DNA from: Forficula auricularia
Lineage: Eukaryota > Arthropoda > Insecta > Dermaptera > Forficulidae
Assembly (NCBI GenBank): GCA_024734495.1
Contig: JALMQS010000153.1
Coordinates: 7,403,294 to 7,467,293, forward strand
DNA: 64,000 nt
Reading direction: 5' to 3'
Notes under the pieces: generated by a model
Seen by the model: the letters and a program-made list of their open reading frames with translations, nothing else
Databases searched by the model: none
What the model was told of the DNA's origin: nothing
Made by a program: the position numbers and the translations under genes
Shown: piece by piece, positions 44,299 through 55,570 of the stretch
Position numbering within the stretch: the first letter of the stretch is position 1
Layout: each line of letters starts with the position of its first letter

Positions 44299-44351
44299 TT
44301 TTGTTCATAATATGAAAATCTTTTCTTCGTTCCCTAATTTAATTTATAATT

Positions 44352-44732
44352 GTCTTTCGAGGCGGGCCTGGAATGAAGAAGAAAATTATTTTCGACCTTT
44401 GTGATATATTTAGTTCGGCTCGGTTCGGCTCGTACATCTTCATTTTGATATAATTTTATAAAATATTTATTAATAATTCACAAGTTTCGGGAGAAAATAT
44501 ATATATTTATAGTATTTATCGAATTGATAAGATGGTTAAAAATGGTCTTTGAGAAAAATGACCTGCATAGCCCATTGTCAGTGTGGATACAAATGAAAAA
44601 GGAAACTTTTAAAAGCCTAAATTAGCATTCCTTTACATGTGAATAATTATTTTAATTAAGAAAAAAAGTAATCAAATCAAATTCAACTGAAGATGAGACA
44701 CTGAGAGAACTATTTGTCGACCCAGAAACCCC
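44352..44732. other. AT-rich sequence with a short shared motif
   Basis: TTTAGTTCGGCTCGGTTCGG, CTCGTA(C/T)ATCTTCATTT at 44409-44447 recurs at 51027-51072. No gene supported. Confidence 0.4.
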
Positions 44733-44740
44733 CTAATGCA

Positions 44741-45271
44741 GAGGTTTCCAAACTGTGCGTCGCGACGTCCTGGGGAGCCGCAGCCACTTCACAGGTGCGC
44801 CGCATAGTTTTATTATTAATTGAACCAAGACATTTGGCCTAACATAAAATACAAAGTGAGAAGCTAAAATTTTTTTATTATTTATTTTTATCTCTTAATT
44901 ACAATTAGACATAATTTTACTTAGTGTTTTTGTACATATTTTTAAATTTTATTCATTGATTTTTGTTTTTGATCGTATTTTTGTGTTCATTCTTTTTTAT
45001 TTTTGCAAATATTTTTTGTTTTTTATTATTTTTATTAATTTTGACAATATGTATAAAATTATAAGATAAAATGGGACTACTGTAAATAAGGAGGAATAGA
45101 GAGAGATGTAAACCACAACCAATTAGAGACCAAATTTTGTAAATAATTCTAATCTGTTGTAAGAGGAGGACCCCTCCTGCGTGGCCAAATAAATATTAAT
45201 AAATAGGATGGCATGGAAAAATTTTAATTGAAAAAAGGCGCCGCGACGCGGAAAGTTTGGGACCCCCTGTG
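44741..45271. mobile_element. hAT-type MITE (8-bp TSD)
   Basis: Starts GAGGTTTCCAAACTGTGCGT, CGCGACG and ends CCGCGACGCGGAAAGTTTGG, GACCCCCTGTG. An exact CTAATGCA duplication lies at 44733-44740 and 45272-45279. If CA is counted with the element, the start would be the hAT-like CAGAGG. The interior is AT-rich. The minus frame at 45123-45398 crosses the border and is not a gene. Confidence 0.82.
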
Positions 45272-45279
45272 CTAATGCA

Positions 45280-46395
45280 TGATTAACATCGAAATCGTAA
45301 GAGCCGTTTCCGAGAAACCGATTCTGAATACACAAGAATTGCTCATTTAATAATATAAGATATATTAAAATAAGATATTTAATGTAAAGCGAATTCACAT
45401 CTCCTGAAATCTATAGGCAAGTTATCGGAGGAAATGAAAATCGGTCTGGTGGAAATTTTAGTTGAATGTAATGGAAGGCAGCTGCTTTAATATGTCTGAA
45501 ATGAGGAGAAAAATATTTTTCGACTATGATTTTTTCTATTTGTGTGTCAGAATTTCGATACACACGATAGCCCAAAACGGAAATCCAAAAAAGTTCTTTT
45601 GAAACAATAAATGATACCTACTGATTAGATTTTCCAATATCTGGTTCAAAAGGTAGAAAATATTTTTTGAATTATTCTATTGAGATTTTAAAAAGATGTT
45701 GTATATAGTATAGCCATAAATGAACAATTTAAGTTTATTAATCATTACTAAGTTAGCTCTATAGTGTACCGAGTTTTTAAAAAGTTTTCACTTTTATATT
45801 ATTTAATGTGCGGGTGAGAGGTTCTTTCATTAGAATCTGATCGTTGAAAATAACTACAAAGAGAAGAATAATATCTCTCCTTTTCTTTAAAGGTTCGTTG
45901 CAATAATGCCAAATACAAGTTCAATCCTGTTTCAGACTATTAGAGATTAATTTATTAAATTTTATTATTCTAGGAATGCACTTTTGCTCTCGGACCAAAA
46001 CGAAACTCGTTATACTAGAGAGAGAGAGAGAGATAGAGAGAATATTCAATTGGACTTCATTATAGCAAATAGTTTTGCCCAAACATTTTTAGTTCATCTT
46101 TCACGATTAATTTTTTTAATGCAATTTATAGATTTTAAAATGAAAATAATGGGACGAGCAGGCATGTAAATTAATTCACTTTTTAACCTCATAAAATCAA
46201 AGTATTTTCCAGACGATAGCAGAATTGATTAAAATAGGGAATCTGGAATATTTTTTTCATATTCTTTAAATTTGCTAACGATAAAAAGCTCTGTAAATTT
46301 TAAATTTTATATAAATTTAAATGAATTAGTTTTACTTATAGTATTTATTAAAAGTGCTTTTAAAATTTTACAAATCTTCAAATATAACAAGGATG
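45280..46395. other. AT-rich sequence, no gene
   Basis: Contains an old dispersed segment shared with 34670-34880, and a (GA)n stretch at about 46016-46042. The plus frame at 45984-46169 is driven by the GA repeat. Confidence 0.35.
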
Positions 46396-46897
46396 ATGAT
46401 GATATCAGACTGCAAAGGGGGGGCGACTGATAATTATAGCCCTTTCGACCAAACTCAACCAAATTTTGTATACATATTCTGTGGACCCCGAGAAGGCTAG
46501 AAATGCAAAAACAAACCGAAAATTTGGGGAGGGTGAAATGAAAATTCTAGCCATTTGGACCAAATTCAAATTTTGTATACATAGTTTGGTCGAAAGGGAT
46601 AGAATTTTCATTTTTGACCCTCCCTCCCATTTTGGGTGGTTAGTTTTTGCATTTATAGCCTTCTGGGGGTCCACAGAATATGTTTACAAAATTTGGTTGA
46701 GTTTGGTCGAAAGAACTAGAATTTTCATTTTTGACCCCCCCCCTTTTTTTTGTCTCATATAATGTTTATAATATATTTAAAAAAAATTTATTCTATGTTC
46801 TTTTCAAAAATGTATTCAATTTTTTTCTAGTTAAATTTTTTTCATTTTTTATACCTCTTCAAAATGTGGTAGATCTTTATGTCCCACCCTGTATATA
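46396..46897. mobile_element. Mariner-like MITE with inverted AACTCAACC modules, copy 1
   Basis: The right end reads TAGATCTTTATGTCCCACCC, TGTATA, matching 60872-60895 and giving an inverse terminus TACAGGGTGGG(A/G)CATAAAG next to TA. Inside, 46439-46511 (CCCTTTCGACCAAACTCAAC...) is inverted at 46644-46714. This is why both strands give similar open frames (46405-46674 minus, 46466-46762 plus); neither is a gene. The left terminus is missing or diverged. Confidence 0.65.
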
Positions 46898-47439
46898 CTT
46901 ATATGAGATATGTTTATTTGCACCAAGCACATTACAACCACATTAATTTCTTAAATTTTTAATATTTGATCTTTCAAAAGTAATTGAATTTTTTCTCCTG
47001 CTTTTGTTAATCTATTATTCATTTTATTATAGTATTTTTTTAATTTTAATCAATATTAGTGAGGAGAGTGTGCTTTGCCTGCTTGTTTGGCTCGTATCGT
47101 CTTGATATACGAGATCAATTCAAAATATGGTAAATAATTGATCGCCTTAATTCTCTGTCCTCGCCTTGGGGTTAATAAAAGATGTAGCAAACACCGCTCG
47201 CGTATGAATTACATAATGCAAGATCATCCCACTGATAAGACACGCCAAAACAGTCACTTTTTTATTATTAAATAAATGTAGGCAATCAATTTAACATAGC
47301 TGCTTCAGGCATGTCGAAGATGGCGGGCGGCGTCTCGGATTTCTTTAAATATTGTCCCCATAAAGGAAGCCAGATAAAGATGAATAAATTCCATTTACCA
47401 ATACATATTGGAAAGAGAGTACGGTAGGGGTAATCCCAT
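46898..47439. other. AT-rich sequence, no gene
   Basis: A slightly GC-richer patch at 47310-47340 (GTCGAAGATGGCGGGCGGCG) has no readable protein. Confidence 0.35.
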
Positions 47440-48141
47440 ATTAATTTGGTCAAGTTCTGAAGATATGATCAATGACCAAATAACGTAAATCTCCAATTCT
47501 TATGACCAAATAATCAAAATTAAAATAAATAAAATCTTTTTTAAGCAAAACATTAAAACATTCATTTAAAACACGCAAACGTTACGAGAGAATTTATATA
47601 TTTATGAATTGAATTTTATTATCATTTTCTGATTCATTCGCCCGACGCTTTCTCTTACGAGATGCATACAAAGTATTATCTTAAGTCACTATTAATAACA
47701 TCACTAAAAAAGGAAAAATAAAAATAATTTTTATAAAAAAATAAAACCGGTTTCAAAAAAATTAAATGCAACAAATAAAATAATAATAACTTAAAAATAA
47801 AATAAAATACACTAAAAGGTATAAAATAATTATCTTATTTAGTTACAACTAAACGACGAAATATTAACATGAAATTACTTTTTGAAGTCGGTACCAAACA
47901 TATACATTTTATGAATCGCACTCGACGGATCTTACTTAGTACGTTTGGCGAGTACTCTCGCTTATAGGTATAGTTTGTTTGGCACCGACTTCAAAAGTAA
48001 TTTCATGTTAATATTTCGTCGTTTAGTTGTAACTAAACAAGATAATTATTTTATACCTTTTAGTGTATTTTATTTTATTTTTAAGTTATTATTATTTTAT
48101 TTGTTGCATTTAATTTTTTGAAGTCGGTTTTATTTTTTTAT
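47440..48141 (-). mobile_element. Foldback element with GAAGTCGGTT ends, copy 3
   Basis: The body begins TCCCATATTAATTTGGTCAA and is interrupted by about 220 bp of foreign sequence (47470-47690) before CTATTAATAACATCACTAAA. The inverted-repeat half is 47728-48141. Its left arm has an extra ATAATAACTTAAAAATAAAA block compared with copies 1 and 2, and the right arm carries the exact inverse (TTTTATTTTTAAGTTATTAT). The T-run end with GAGGAGGTT is absent. Confidence 0.85.
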
Positions 48142-49137
48142 CCAGAAGTACCATCCACCCGGCACTCTGAAGCTAATCCAATATTCAGATTAAGTAGATG
48201 TTATAACGATTTATCTAAGCAACTAGAAAACCCTTGGATTTCTCATTGAACATTAATAAAGTCGCAGTCTTGTTCAAAATGTTGACTCTAGTCTACAAGT
48301 AACTATTCTACTATTATATTTCATTATATTAAAATTTCTATATTGTTATTTAACATTTTGTTATACTTAATAATTATTGTATTATATTAATGTATTAGAC
48401 ATTTAGCCGTTGAAAATAATAAATAAATAAATAAAAGTAAAAGAAATATTGAGAAAAAAAACCTCTGCTCCCCTCGGCTTTCAATTACAAGCTCAACTTC
48501 TTTGAAATAATCTTCATTCAAATAAAAAAAATAAAAAACTGATTTAGATTGTGTTGAGAATTGATCATTCTTAATTCCTAAATAAGAAGCTCCTCTTCAG
48601 GTGCTTTGTCATGCATATTCGTTAATTTTATTTTTATATTCAAACTTTAGCTTCCAGGTTTAATGATGCTTTAAAGTTTTGTCCATTTACACCACTCACC
48701 CTAGAATATTTTTATTTTTATTTTTGCTTTTATTTTTCTGGAATCATAAGCATCTCTATTCGTTCAAACAAAGTTTAAAATATTCTCGAGAATTTGCTGA
48801 CTTTTTTTTAATCATGGAAATAAACGAGTTGATAAATGTACTAGCACTTTTTTTTTTATAAATTGATAGCAAACTTATTAATTGAATAGAAGTTGTAAAA
48901 AAAAGTACCCACAAGATTGACTTGAATTTTTTTTCAGACCTTATGGGAATTCCAACGCAACTCAGCTCAGCGGAAGTGTGAAAAATACACAACTTCAGGT
49001 ATTTGAAATACAGAATATTAACAGCTTTTCAAAAGGTATTTGAAATAAAAAATACATAGATATTTGTATTTTAACTTATGTTATAGATTTTCATATATTT
49101 GCTTTTATATTTAGAATTTAGTGGGTGGAGAAAATGT
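48142..49137. other. AT-rich sequence, no gene
   Basis: Nothing supported. Confidence 0.35.
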
Positions 49138-49145
49138 GTAGTACC

Positions 49146-49452
49146 CTTAGAAATATATTGACACACCCTCTGCTACTCTCCACACAGAATGAAGTGAGGC
49201 CAACATCGCCTACAGATGACGTCACGTTCTCGCATAAATATTTTGGTAATATTAATTTAATATTAATTTGCGATTATTGGAATCCAAAATAAATAATCTA
49301 AACTACGATAAATTTATCTCAATGTATAATAATTCCTATAGTGGCCATGCTATTTCTGGATGTTCCTACCTACAGATGACGTCACATTCTCTAGTTGATG
49401 TTGGCCTCACCAAATCGACACCAGTGCGTGTCTATATATTTCATGGTCTAAG
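49146..49452. mobile_element. CTTAGACCATGA MITE with two CRE sites, copy 2
   Basis: Close paralogue of 35621-35933. The left TIR has lost ACCATG (reads CTTAGAAATATATTGACAC); the right TIR is intact. Flanks GTAGTACC (49138-49145) and ATAATACC (49453-49460) fit an 8-bp TSD with two mismatches. Both TGACGTCA motifs are retained, in GATGACGTCACGTTCTC and GATGACGTCACATTCTC. Confidence 0.8.
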
Positions 49453-49504
49453 ATAATACCTATGACCTATCTGCTAGGTAGTACGCTAGTACGCTCGCGG
49501 GGCT

Positions 49505-50290
49505 TAGTATAAATTGTAGTTATAAAAAGTCTCACAAAATGACGCTTAGGATTACGTTCAAAAGTAAATCACGACCCTATTAATCTAGATACGATGTCTG
49601 TTTGTCTGTCTGTCAAATCATTGCAACTCGTAATCTAAACATGATAAAACTTGAAATTTTTTATTACAACTTTATGAAATAAACCACATTATACACATAT
49701 TGTTTAATATATTTGTTAAAACAATAACAAATATACACAAACACTGTCGAAACGTCGTGTATTTGGGTTTGTGTATCTATATTTGTTAGTGTTTTATCAA
49801 ATATATTAAACTGTGGGTATAATGTAGTTTTCTATATTTCATAAAGTTCTAATAAACTGTTTAACCACCAAAGCTTCAATAATTCTTAAAATTGATTAGT
49901 TATATCTAAATTGTATTCATTTTCCCCGAATTCAAAAATCTTATCAACAATTTTATCAAAGGATTATGTTGGGGAGGGATCAATTTTTGTTTTTTCGAAA
50001 ATGAAAAAAAAATTATCATGATCTATGTTGTAAAGACCTTTTTAATTAGAATTAAGTTTAATTTTTTTCCAAATTTAATTTTCACTAAAATGACGATGTG
50101 AGCAATCCTAAATTGGCCATTGTTATGTAATTTTTTACGTTTCCGAGTTCAGAATTTAAAATTATATTTCATTCTCTTCTTTCAACAATAAATAAGAACC
50201 ATTTTGATATATCAAGTATTTTGGAAGAAATAATAATAAAAATAGTATGTGAGTATATCATCCGACGCGCACTTGGCCGGCTTATTTTTA
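49505..50290. repeat. Degraded dispersed repeat ending in ACTTGGCCGG
   Basis: Has GATGTCTGTTTGTCTGTCTG, TTTCCCCGAATTCAAAAATC, GTTGGGGAGGGATCA and finally CCGACGCGCACTTGGCCGGC. Related phrases in the same order are at 55990-56610 (TTTTCCCCGAAAATCAAAAA, CACAAATGGTCGGTTTATTT). Similar text is, from memory, a common repeat in moths and other insects. Within it, 49669-49848 forms an inverted repeat centred on GTCGAAACGTCGTG. Confidence 0.5.
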
Positions 50291-51180
50291 CTAGACAAAA
50301 ATTAATCTTTCTGTATTTATATTATATTAGTAGATAATTATTCAAATAAAATGAATACAAATACATAATCTTGAATATGATCAAAAAATGAAAACGTTAT
50401 AACTAAACCAAGCTCTCGTATATTTTATAAACAAGGTTCTAAATATAAATAACAAAATTTAAAGAAATATTTGAGAAAACATTAAAATAAACAATTCATC
50501 AAATAAAAATAAAAAATCATTCGCTTCTTCCATAAATATTAACAAATAAAAATACTTTTCATGATATATTTATATTTTTGAAGATTCTATGGTAACTGTG
50601 ACGCCGCGATGGATTCTTATAGAATTTACCAAAATAAGACGAAAATGAAGAATACCATTTTTTGAGATTTCGCTTAGTTTTCGAGATTGAAAAATACTTT
50701 TTTTGTATTTATTTTATTTTATTTTTCAATTGTTTTTCATAGAAACCACGGAAACCGTAGTATAACGGGTTCCGTGTGGCGCCGATATCTGACGATGGAT
50801 TCTTTTAGAAGTAGACAAAATAAGTCTGAAAGTAAAAATAAAATTTAAAACTACAAATTTGAACTGAAATTGAGCTTATGGACTGTGATGTCTCAAATTG
50901 TCTCAAGTGAGCGCCAGTGGGCGTTGGCAATTTTCACTTTAGAACTTTACATAGGTTCGGTTCAATTCATCATCTCGGTTCATTTAGATAAAAAAGGGGT
51001 CGCCGAACAAACTTTGGAAGGTTCGGTTAAGATATATTTAGTTCGGCTCGGTTCGGCTCGTATATCTTCATTTCATATGGAAGAATTTAATATACCTATT
51101 TAATTATATTCATTATATGTATCTAGGCTCTAGGTCAAGAGATATATTATGTTTATGTTTATTTGCATCAAGCAGATGAT
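50291..51180. other. AT-rich sequence with partial repeats
   Basis: 50590-50640 (GACGCCGCGATGGATTCTTA, TAGAATTTACCAAAATAAGA) is partly repeated at 50780-50830 (CGATATCTGACGATGGATTC, TTTTAGAAGTAGACAAAATA). The plus frame at 50870-51103 contains the GTTCGGCTCGGTTCGGCTCG motif shared with 44409 and is not a credible gene. Confidence 0.4.
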
Positions 51181-51186
51181 AAACTC

Positions 51187-51535
51187 GTCCGCCTCCCTGG
51201 TGTAATGGTCAGAATGTCTGGCTGGCAACCCGGAGGTATCGTGTTCGATTCCCGGCTATACCCAGACATTTTTTCTGTAAGTATGTCTGGTAATAAAAAA
51301 TTAAGTGGGAGATAAATTTAACCTAATTTATCGCGCGGAGAATTTACCAATGCTCGAAGCCCTTAAAAACTTAGTAAATTGGATTGTATCTAACTTTCTG
51401 AGATTTGGCTCGTGATCCCGGCTTCTTTCCTTCTACTCTGTTCTTTTCACGATGTAGGGGCCATCCCATACAGGCCTTTAGGGGATGCATCTTCTGGTGT
51501 ATCTCCTTCTCACATCAATATCATTAAAAAAAACC
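51187..51535 (+). mobile_element. tRNA-derived SINE with LINE-derived 3' tail
   Basis: The head (51187-51266) is tRNA-like, with box A TGGTGTAATGGTCAG and box B GTGTTCGATTCC. A unique body follows. The last ~115 bp (about 51420-51535: TTCTTTTCACGATGTAGGGG, GGGATGCATCTTCTGGTGTA, TCTCCTTCTCACATCAATAT, CATTAAAAAAAA) match the 3' UTR of the CR1-like LINE at 1680-1772 and 29290-29390. Sharing a LINE 3' end is how such SINEs borrow the LINE reverse transcriptase. I saw no clear TSD. Confidence 0.8.
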
Positions 51536-51539
51536 TCAC

Positions 51540-52187
51540 TGATTTATTTTGAATTTGATTTCAAATTAAAATGATATGTAATTAAATTTTTTCTTGATTT
51601 GAATGTCAATTATATATCGAAATCCAATGGCTTACCATAAAGCAGGTAAAATTCATGTATATTAATTGCGAGTTTATTTGCCAAAACTTCCGAGACGGAA
51701 CGGAAATATTTATTTATTCATTTTTTTCTCCACTGGAGTTGCATCGATTCTTTCTACCCCAAACCGGATTCCGCCCTCCCTCGAAACCCTGCCAACCGCA
51801 CCGACAGCAGTTTTGTTTATAGAGAGTGATGATATTTATTCATATAATATTCAATATGTATCGAAACATGGCAGAATTTTTATGTCCTTTAACCTTCAAC
51901 GAGGACAGTTTTTCATTCACTAATTAATAACGATGTGAAATTAACTCACTGGAGGGGATTTTACTTTATCAAGTCTCATTTACACAAGCAAAAAATAACA
52001 CAAAAATAAATAAATTAAAATTAAGGAGAAATGAAATATTTAAAATGTTTTTAATCACACAAAGCCTTTGGTTTGGATTATTGAACAGTAAGATAAATTT
52101 ATTTTTTAAATTTTATAAATAAAATAAATCGTTCGATAGAAAATGTTTCTAATATACGGTTGTTTATCAAATCCCTTTATGCTTTGA
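51540..52187. other. AT-rich sequence, no gene
   Basis: The plus frame at 51666-51923 includes a GC-richer patch (51720-51815) but has no recognised motif or splice signals. Not called. Confidence 0.35.
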
Positions 52188-52195
52188 CGGTCACC

Positions 52196-52480
52196 CGAGG
52201 GGTAAACCGTGATTGGAAGTAGGTGTACACCTCTTTGAAAGTATTTTGGAAGTACTTGGAAATATTTGGAAGTACTTGGAAATATTTGGAAATACTTGGG
52301 AATTTTTGGAATTACTTGGAAATATTTGGAATTACTTGGGAATTTTTGGAATTACTTGGAAATATTTGGGAGTACTTGTAAATATTCTCAATTACTTGGA
52401 AACATTTGGAAGTACTTGGAAATGTTTGAAAGAGCTTGGGAATATTTGGAAGTACTCGGAAATGTCCAAAGTAAACTACT
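52196..52480 (+). mobile_element. Minisatellite-bearing MITE, copy D (3' end missing)
   Basis: The left end CGAGGGGTAAACCGTGATTG, GAAGTAGGTGTACACCTCTT is intact. The 10-bp array is expanded to more than 20 units (TACTTGGAAA, TATTTGGAAT, TTTTTGGAAT variants). The right TIR is not found, and the array ends near 52470 in CCAAAGTAAACTACTGTCAT. The two overlapping plus frames with Gly-Asn-Ile-Trp-Lys-Tyr-Leu repeats come from the 10-bp periodicity read in threes. Confidence 0.85.
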
Positions 52481-52484
52481 GTCA

Positions 52485-53139
52485 TCTGTTAAAAAATAGC
52501 AGTACCAGGGACTTAGTTCACTATGTTTCTGAAAATATACACCATTAACAAGTATTAATCCCTATAGGGATTATAATATAATAAACAAAATTTTTACAAT
52601 TTTGGACTTGATCCACTTTAGTCCTGACCGCCTCATATCTTGTAAAGTGTTCATCAGAGAGATTCAACAAAAAGAACTATTTTTGTAGAGAATTAAGTTT
52701 TCTACAAAATTTACCTTCACAATTTTACGCTAAAATCAATTATTACTTTACCAAACAGGGCATGGTCAAGTATTGTAATCGTGCATGAAAAAGGTGTTTT
52801 TTTCCTTCTTTTTTTCAAAATATCTCAAAAACGGCTTAAACTATTTTGATTGAAAAAATTGAGCGGAACCATGGCATTTCGCTCTACAAAAAAGCTCTAA
52901 TAAGTAAACATCAAAACAAATTATATTTTTCGAGATAATAATTGTTTTGTCAAAATGTCTGTTAGTCTGTCTGGATTTCTGGTTGTTAGTTAGTCTGTGC
53001 GTTACTAAATTTTTGTGGACGAGCTAGGTCAAAAACTAGTTTGAATATCGAAACCAAATTTCACAAGTAGTTTTGGTCCATTGAGATTAAGAGCTGATTA
53101 GATTTTGGTGCATATCGACCCAAAATTAAGGGGGGTTAA
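52485..53139. other. AT-rich sequence, no gene
   Basis: Nothing supported. Confidence 0.35.
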
Positions 53140-53365
53140 AAATAAAAAATCTAGGCCATTTGACCAAACTCAACCAAATTTTGTATACATAATCAGTGGG
53201 ACCCCAGAAGCCTAAAAATTCAAAAACCAACCGCCAAAAATAGGGGGGGGGGGTGCAGGGTTAAAAAACTTAAAATCTAGGCCCTTGTACGATACTCAAC
53301 CAAATTTTGTATACATAATCAGTGGGCCCCCAGGAGTCTAAAAATGCAAAAACTAACCCATCTCC
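53140..53365 (+). repeat. Two tandem AACTCAACC modules (~120 bp)
   Basis: ACTCAACCAAATTTTGTATA, CATAATCAGTGGG occurs at about 53168 and 53291, each followed by CCCCAG(A/G)AG and AAAA(T/A)(T/G)CAAAAAC. The same module sits inside Helitrons H1 and H2 and the mariner-like MITEs at 46396 and 60450. A run of about ten G lies at 53246-53255. Confidence 0.75.
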
Positions 53366-54930
53366 CCTACAAGATTATAAATAATTTTTATAAAATTAAT
53401 ATGAAACCTAGCAAGTATTTTTTATCCAATAATTTTAAAAAATGTTTCACCAAGTACCAACACCAAATTCCTTAAAACATTTTTATTAAATATTAAATAT
53501 AAGTGAGGACCAGGTTGTATGGTAAAGTCAAGGGGATGGCCACATCAGAACACGTCAGCTTATTTTTTTTTATTTAATAATCAAAATAAAATATAAATCA
53601 GCACCAAAAAATTAATTTTACAAGACTTTAACTCAGGAATTTTTTAAGCTCCGTCAATTCCAACTAAAGACATTTTTAAATATATTTTTTTATAGATCTA
53701 ATAGAAATTCATTATCTATAGATTCTGTTCAATTATGATAATTAAAATAAAAAAAGCGCTAACGAAGCCAAACTTTTTTCAATTAAGAAATGTTATAATG
53801 AAGTTAATCTCTCGAATTTATTGTAAAGGTAAATAAATGGACATTTAATTTTCAAAGTCATTTAATTAAAAATAATAATTAAATAAGGGTAAATACATTT
53901 TGAGCTCCCTTGAATATAAAAAGCAATTTTTAGCATGAATTATATATATAAAGAAAATGTTCCAATTCAGGCATCCAAGAAAGAACTAAAAAACTCTCTT
54001 TAAGTCGACATTATTTATTTTACTTAAACTTTTAAAAGAGAAATTTTTACCGATTTATATATATTATAATCGATTTCTAGAAATATTATATATTTTTTGC
54101 AATTTGTTTTTCTTTTAAGACCAACAGTGTTTATGATAACCTCCTCCTTTTTTGAAGTCGGTTAAAAATAATCGTAAAATTATCAAATTAAAGTCACGAT
54201 ATTATTCAATTGCAGCAACTACATTGTTAAAAAAAATTGTAAATTTACATGGTTACAATACAAATAGATAGGAAATTTACAAGATTACGTCTAGTAAAAA
54301 AATACTATATTATATTGGTAAAATCACATTATTTCTTTGCAAAAATACAAAAATAAGGAGAATAAGAATGTTTATTTTTGCATTCATAAAAAGGTGTACA
54401 TTGTATTTGAAAAATAAGTCTTATAGTTTTAATTAAAAAAGAAAAACTCATTCAAATTTAATAATTGATGCAACACCCCACATTAAGCAAAGAGCTGGTC
54501 TGACGTCATAACTTCTGTTTATTTTAATTCATATAGGTACACATAAAAAATAATGCACAATCACATAAACACACACTGAAACCTCGAAAATCAATTCAAA
54601 CTAAAGGCCTAAACCTATATAATATACTTCCTCAATCTCCTCTTAAACAAACCAGAGATTGACAGCTCAATGATACTGTTATAAGTAAATTGTAACTTTA
54701 CTTTTTTCTTATATTAATTGGGTTCGTATCTATTAGTAAAAAATATGTTGTAAAATTAGAATACTGGTAAGTATGTAATATTATTAAAAAGTTTTGAGGC
54801 CGGACGTCCCATTTTTTATAGTAAAAGAAGAGTTTACATTTTTTAACAGTGAGGTTCATTCACAAGAAAGTTTTTTTTTAATACGCTAAATCCAATTTTT
54901 TACTAGGTAGTTATTTCGACCCCCCCCCTG
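53366..54930. other. AT-rich sequence, no gene
   Basis: Nothing supported except a terminal fragment of the foldback family at 54138-54170 (ACCTCCTCCTTTTTTGAAGT, CGGTTAAAAAT). Confidence 0.4.
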
Positions 54931-54939
54931 GGTAGAATA

Positions 54940-55010
54940 TGTCCACAGTATCCCCTGCTTGTCGTAGAAGGCGACTAAAAGGGGTTAGACGTGAGGCTTG
55001 GCTAACAGCC
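54940..55010 (+). repeat. CCCTGCTTGTCG hairpin repeat, copy 2
   Basis: Contains ATCCCCTGCTTGTCGTAGAA, GGCGACTAAAAGGGGTTAGA, GCTTGGCTAACAGCCCC. CCCCT pairs with AGGGG around the inner TCG/CGA stem. Relative of 3535-3700; likely a LINE-associated fragment. Confidence 0.45.
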
Positions 55011-55439
55011 CCACTCTGTAAAAAACATATCATTTACGCAAATGACATCCGTATCACCATCTATAATTTCAGAGTGTTCAGTCTCAAGACTAATTTGACG
55101 CAACTACTTGCCTTCACTTGACAATCCTTTCATTTTTCTAACTATCCCTAAATCCTTAATTAATTGGAGAATGTCTTTCTCTTTTTTCTGCTAAAGTCCC
55201 CGGAATGCCACTCAGCAATTTTTTTGGTCTCATTCTCAAATTTGCCTACAAAGTCCTCATTTAGCTAATTGTATCAAGATCTTCCTCCTTTGTAATTTAA
55301 TCAATCTATTTATCCTTGAACATACTCTTATATCACATTTCAAAGGCCTTCAATCTTCTTCTGCCTCTCCATACTTCTAAGTTTCAAATACATTTGACTA
55401 GGATAATTGATGAGGAACTTCAAACTAAATTTTGATCTT

Positions 55440-55570
55440 GTTTTTATTTACTATCAATTTTAACCCACTCTGCAAAGTTTGGTTAATCCCTCTCAAAATG
55501 CCCTCATGGCTGTTTTTATTTCTTCCTAGAAGAGGGATCTCATCAGCATTCCTGAGCATAGCACTATTTA
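55440..55570 (-). pseudogene. Non-LTR reverse-transcriptase fragment (degraded catalytic region)
   Basis: The minus strand reads AMLRNADEIPLLGRNKN, then GINQTLQSGLKLIVNKNKIK. This fits the RT region that normally reads YADD...(L)...GLKIN-KTK, with the catalytic YADD altered to NADE. The frame closes soon after. About 300 bp further (to about 55150) may be the same element, too decayed to read. Confidence 0.55.

Larger units (their letters stand above)
43957..44351. repeat. Inverted pair of tRNA-like units with shared tails
   Basis: Two tRNA-like sequences (44008-44099 minus, 44219-44298 plus) point away from each other. Each is followed by the same tail: CCTTTTGTT, TTCGTTCCCTAATTTAATTT in near-identical form. 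The arms are about 140 bp and the spacer about 115 bp. The shared tail beyond the tRNA 3' end argues for a mobile or duplicated unit rather than two independent tRNA genes. Confidence 0.75.

Noticed and set aside
46405..46762. Two similar open frames on opposite strands
   Set aside because: They are the two sides of an inverted repeat within a MITE.
51666..51923. 85-codon plus frame with a GC-richer centre
   Set aside because: No domain, no splice signals, and composition returns to AT-rich noise at both ends.
52213..52548. Plus-strand open frame with Gly-Asn-Ile-Trp-Lys-Tyr-Leu repeats
   Set aside because: Produced by a 10-bp minisatellite read in triplets; two frames are open at once and the other MITE copies do not conserve the protein.
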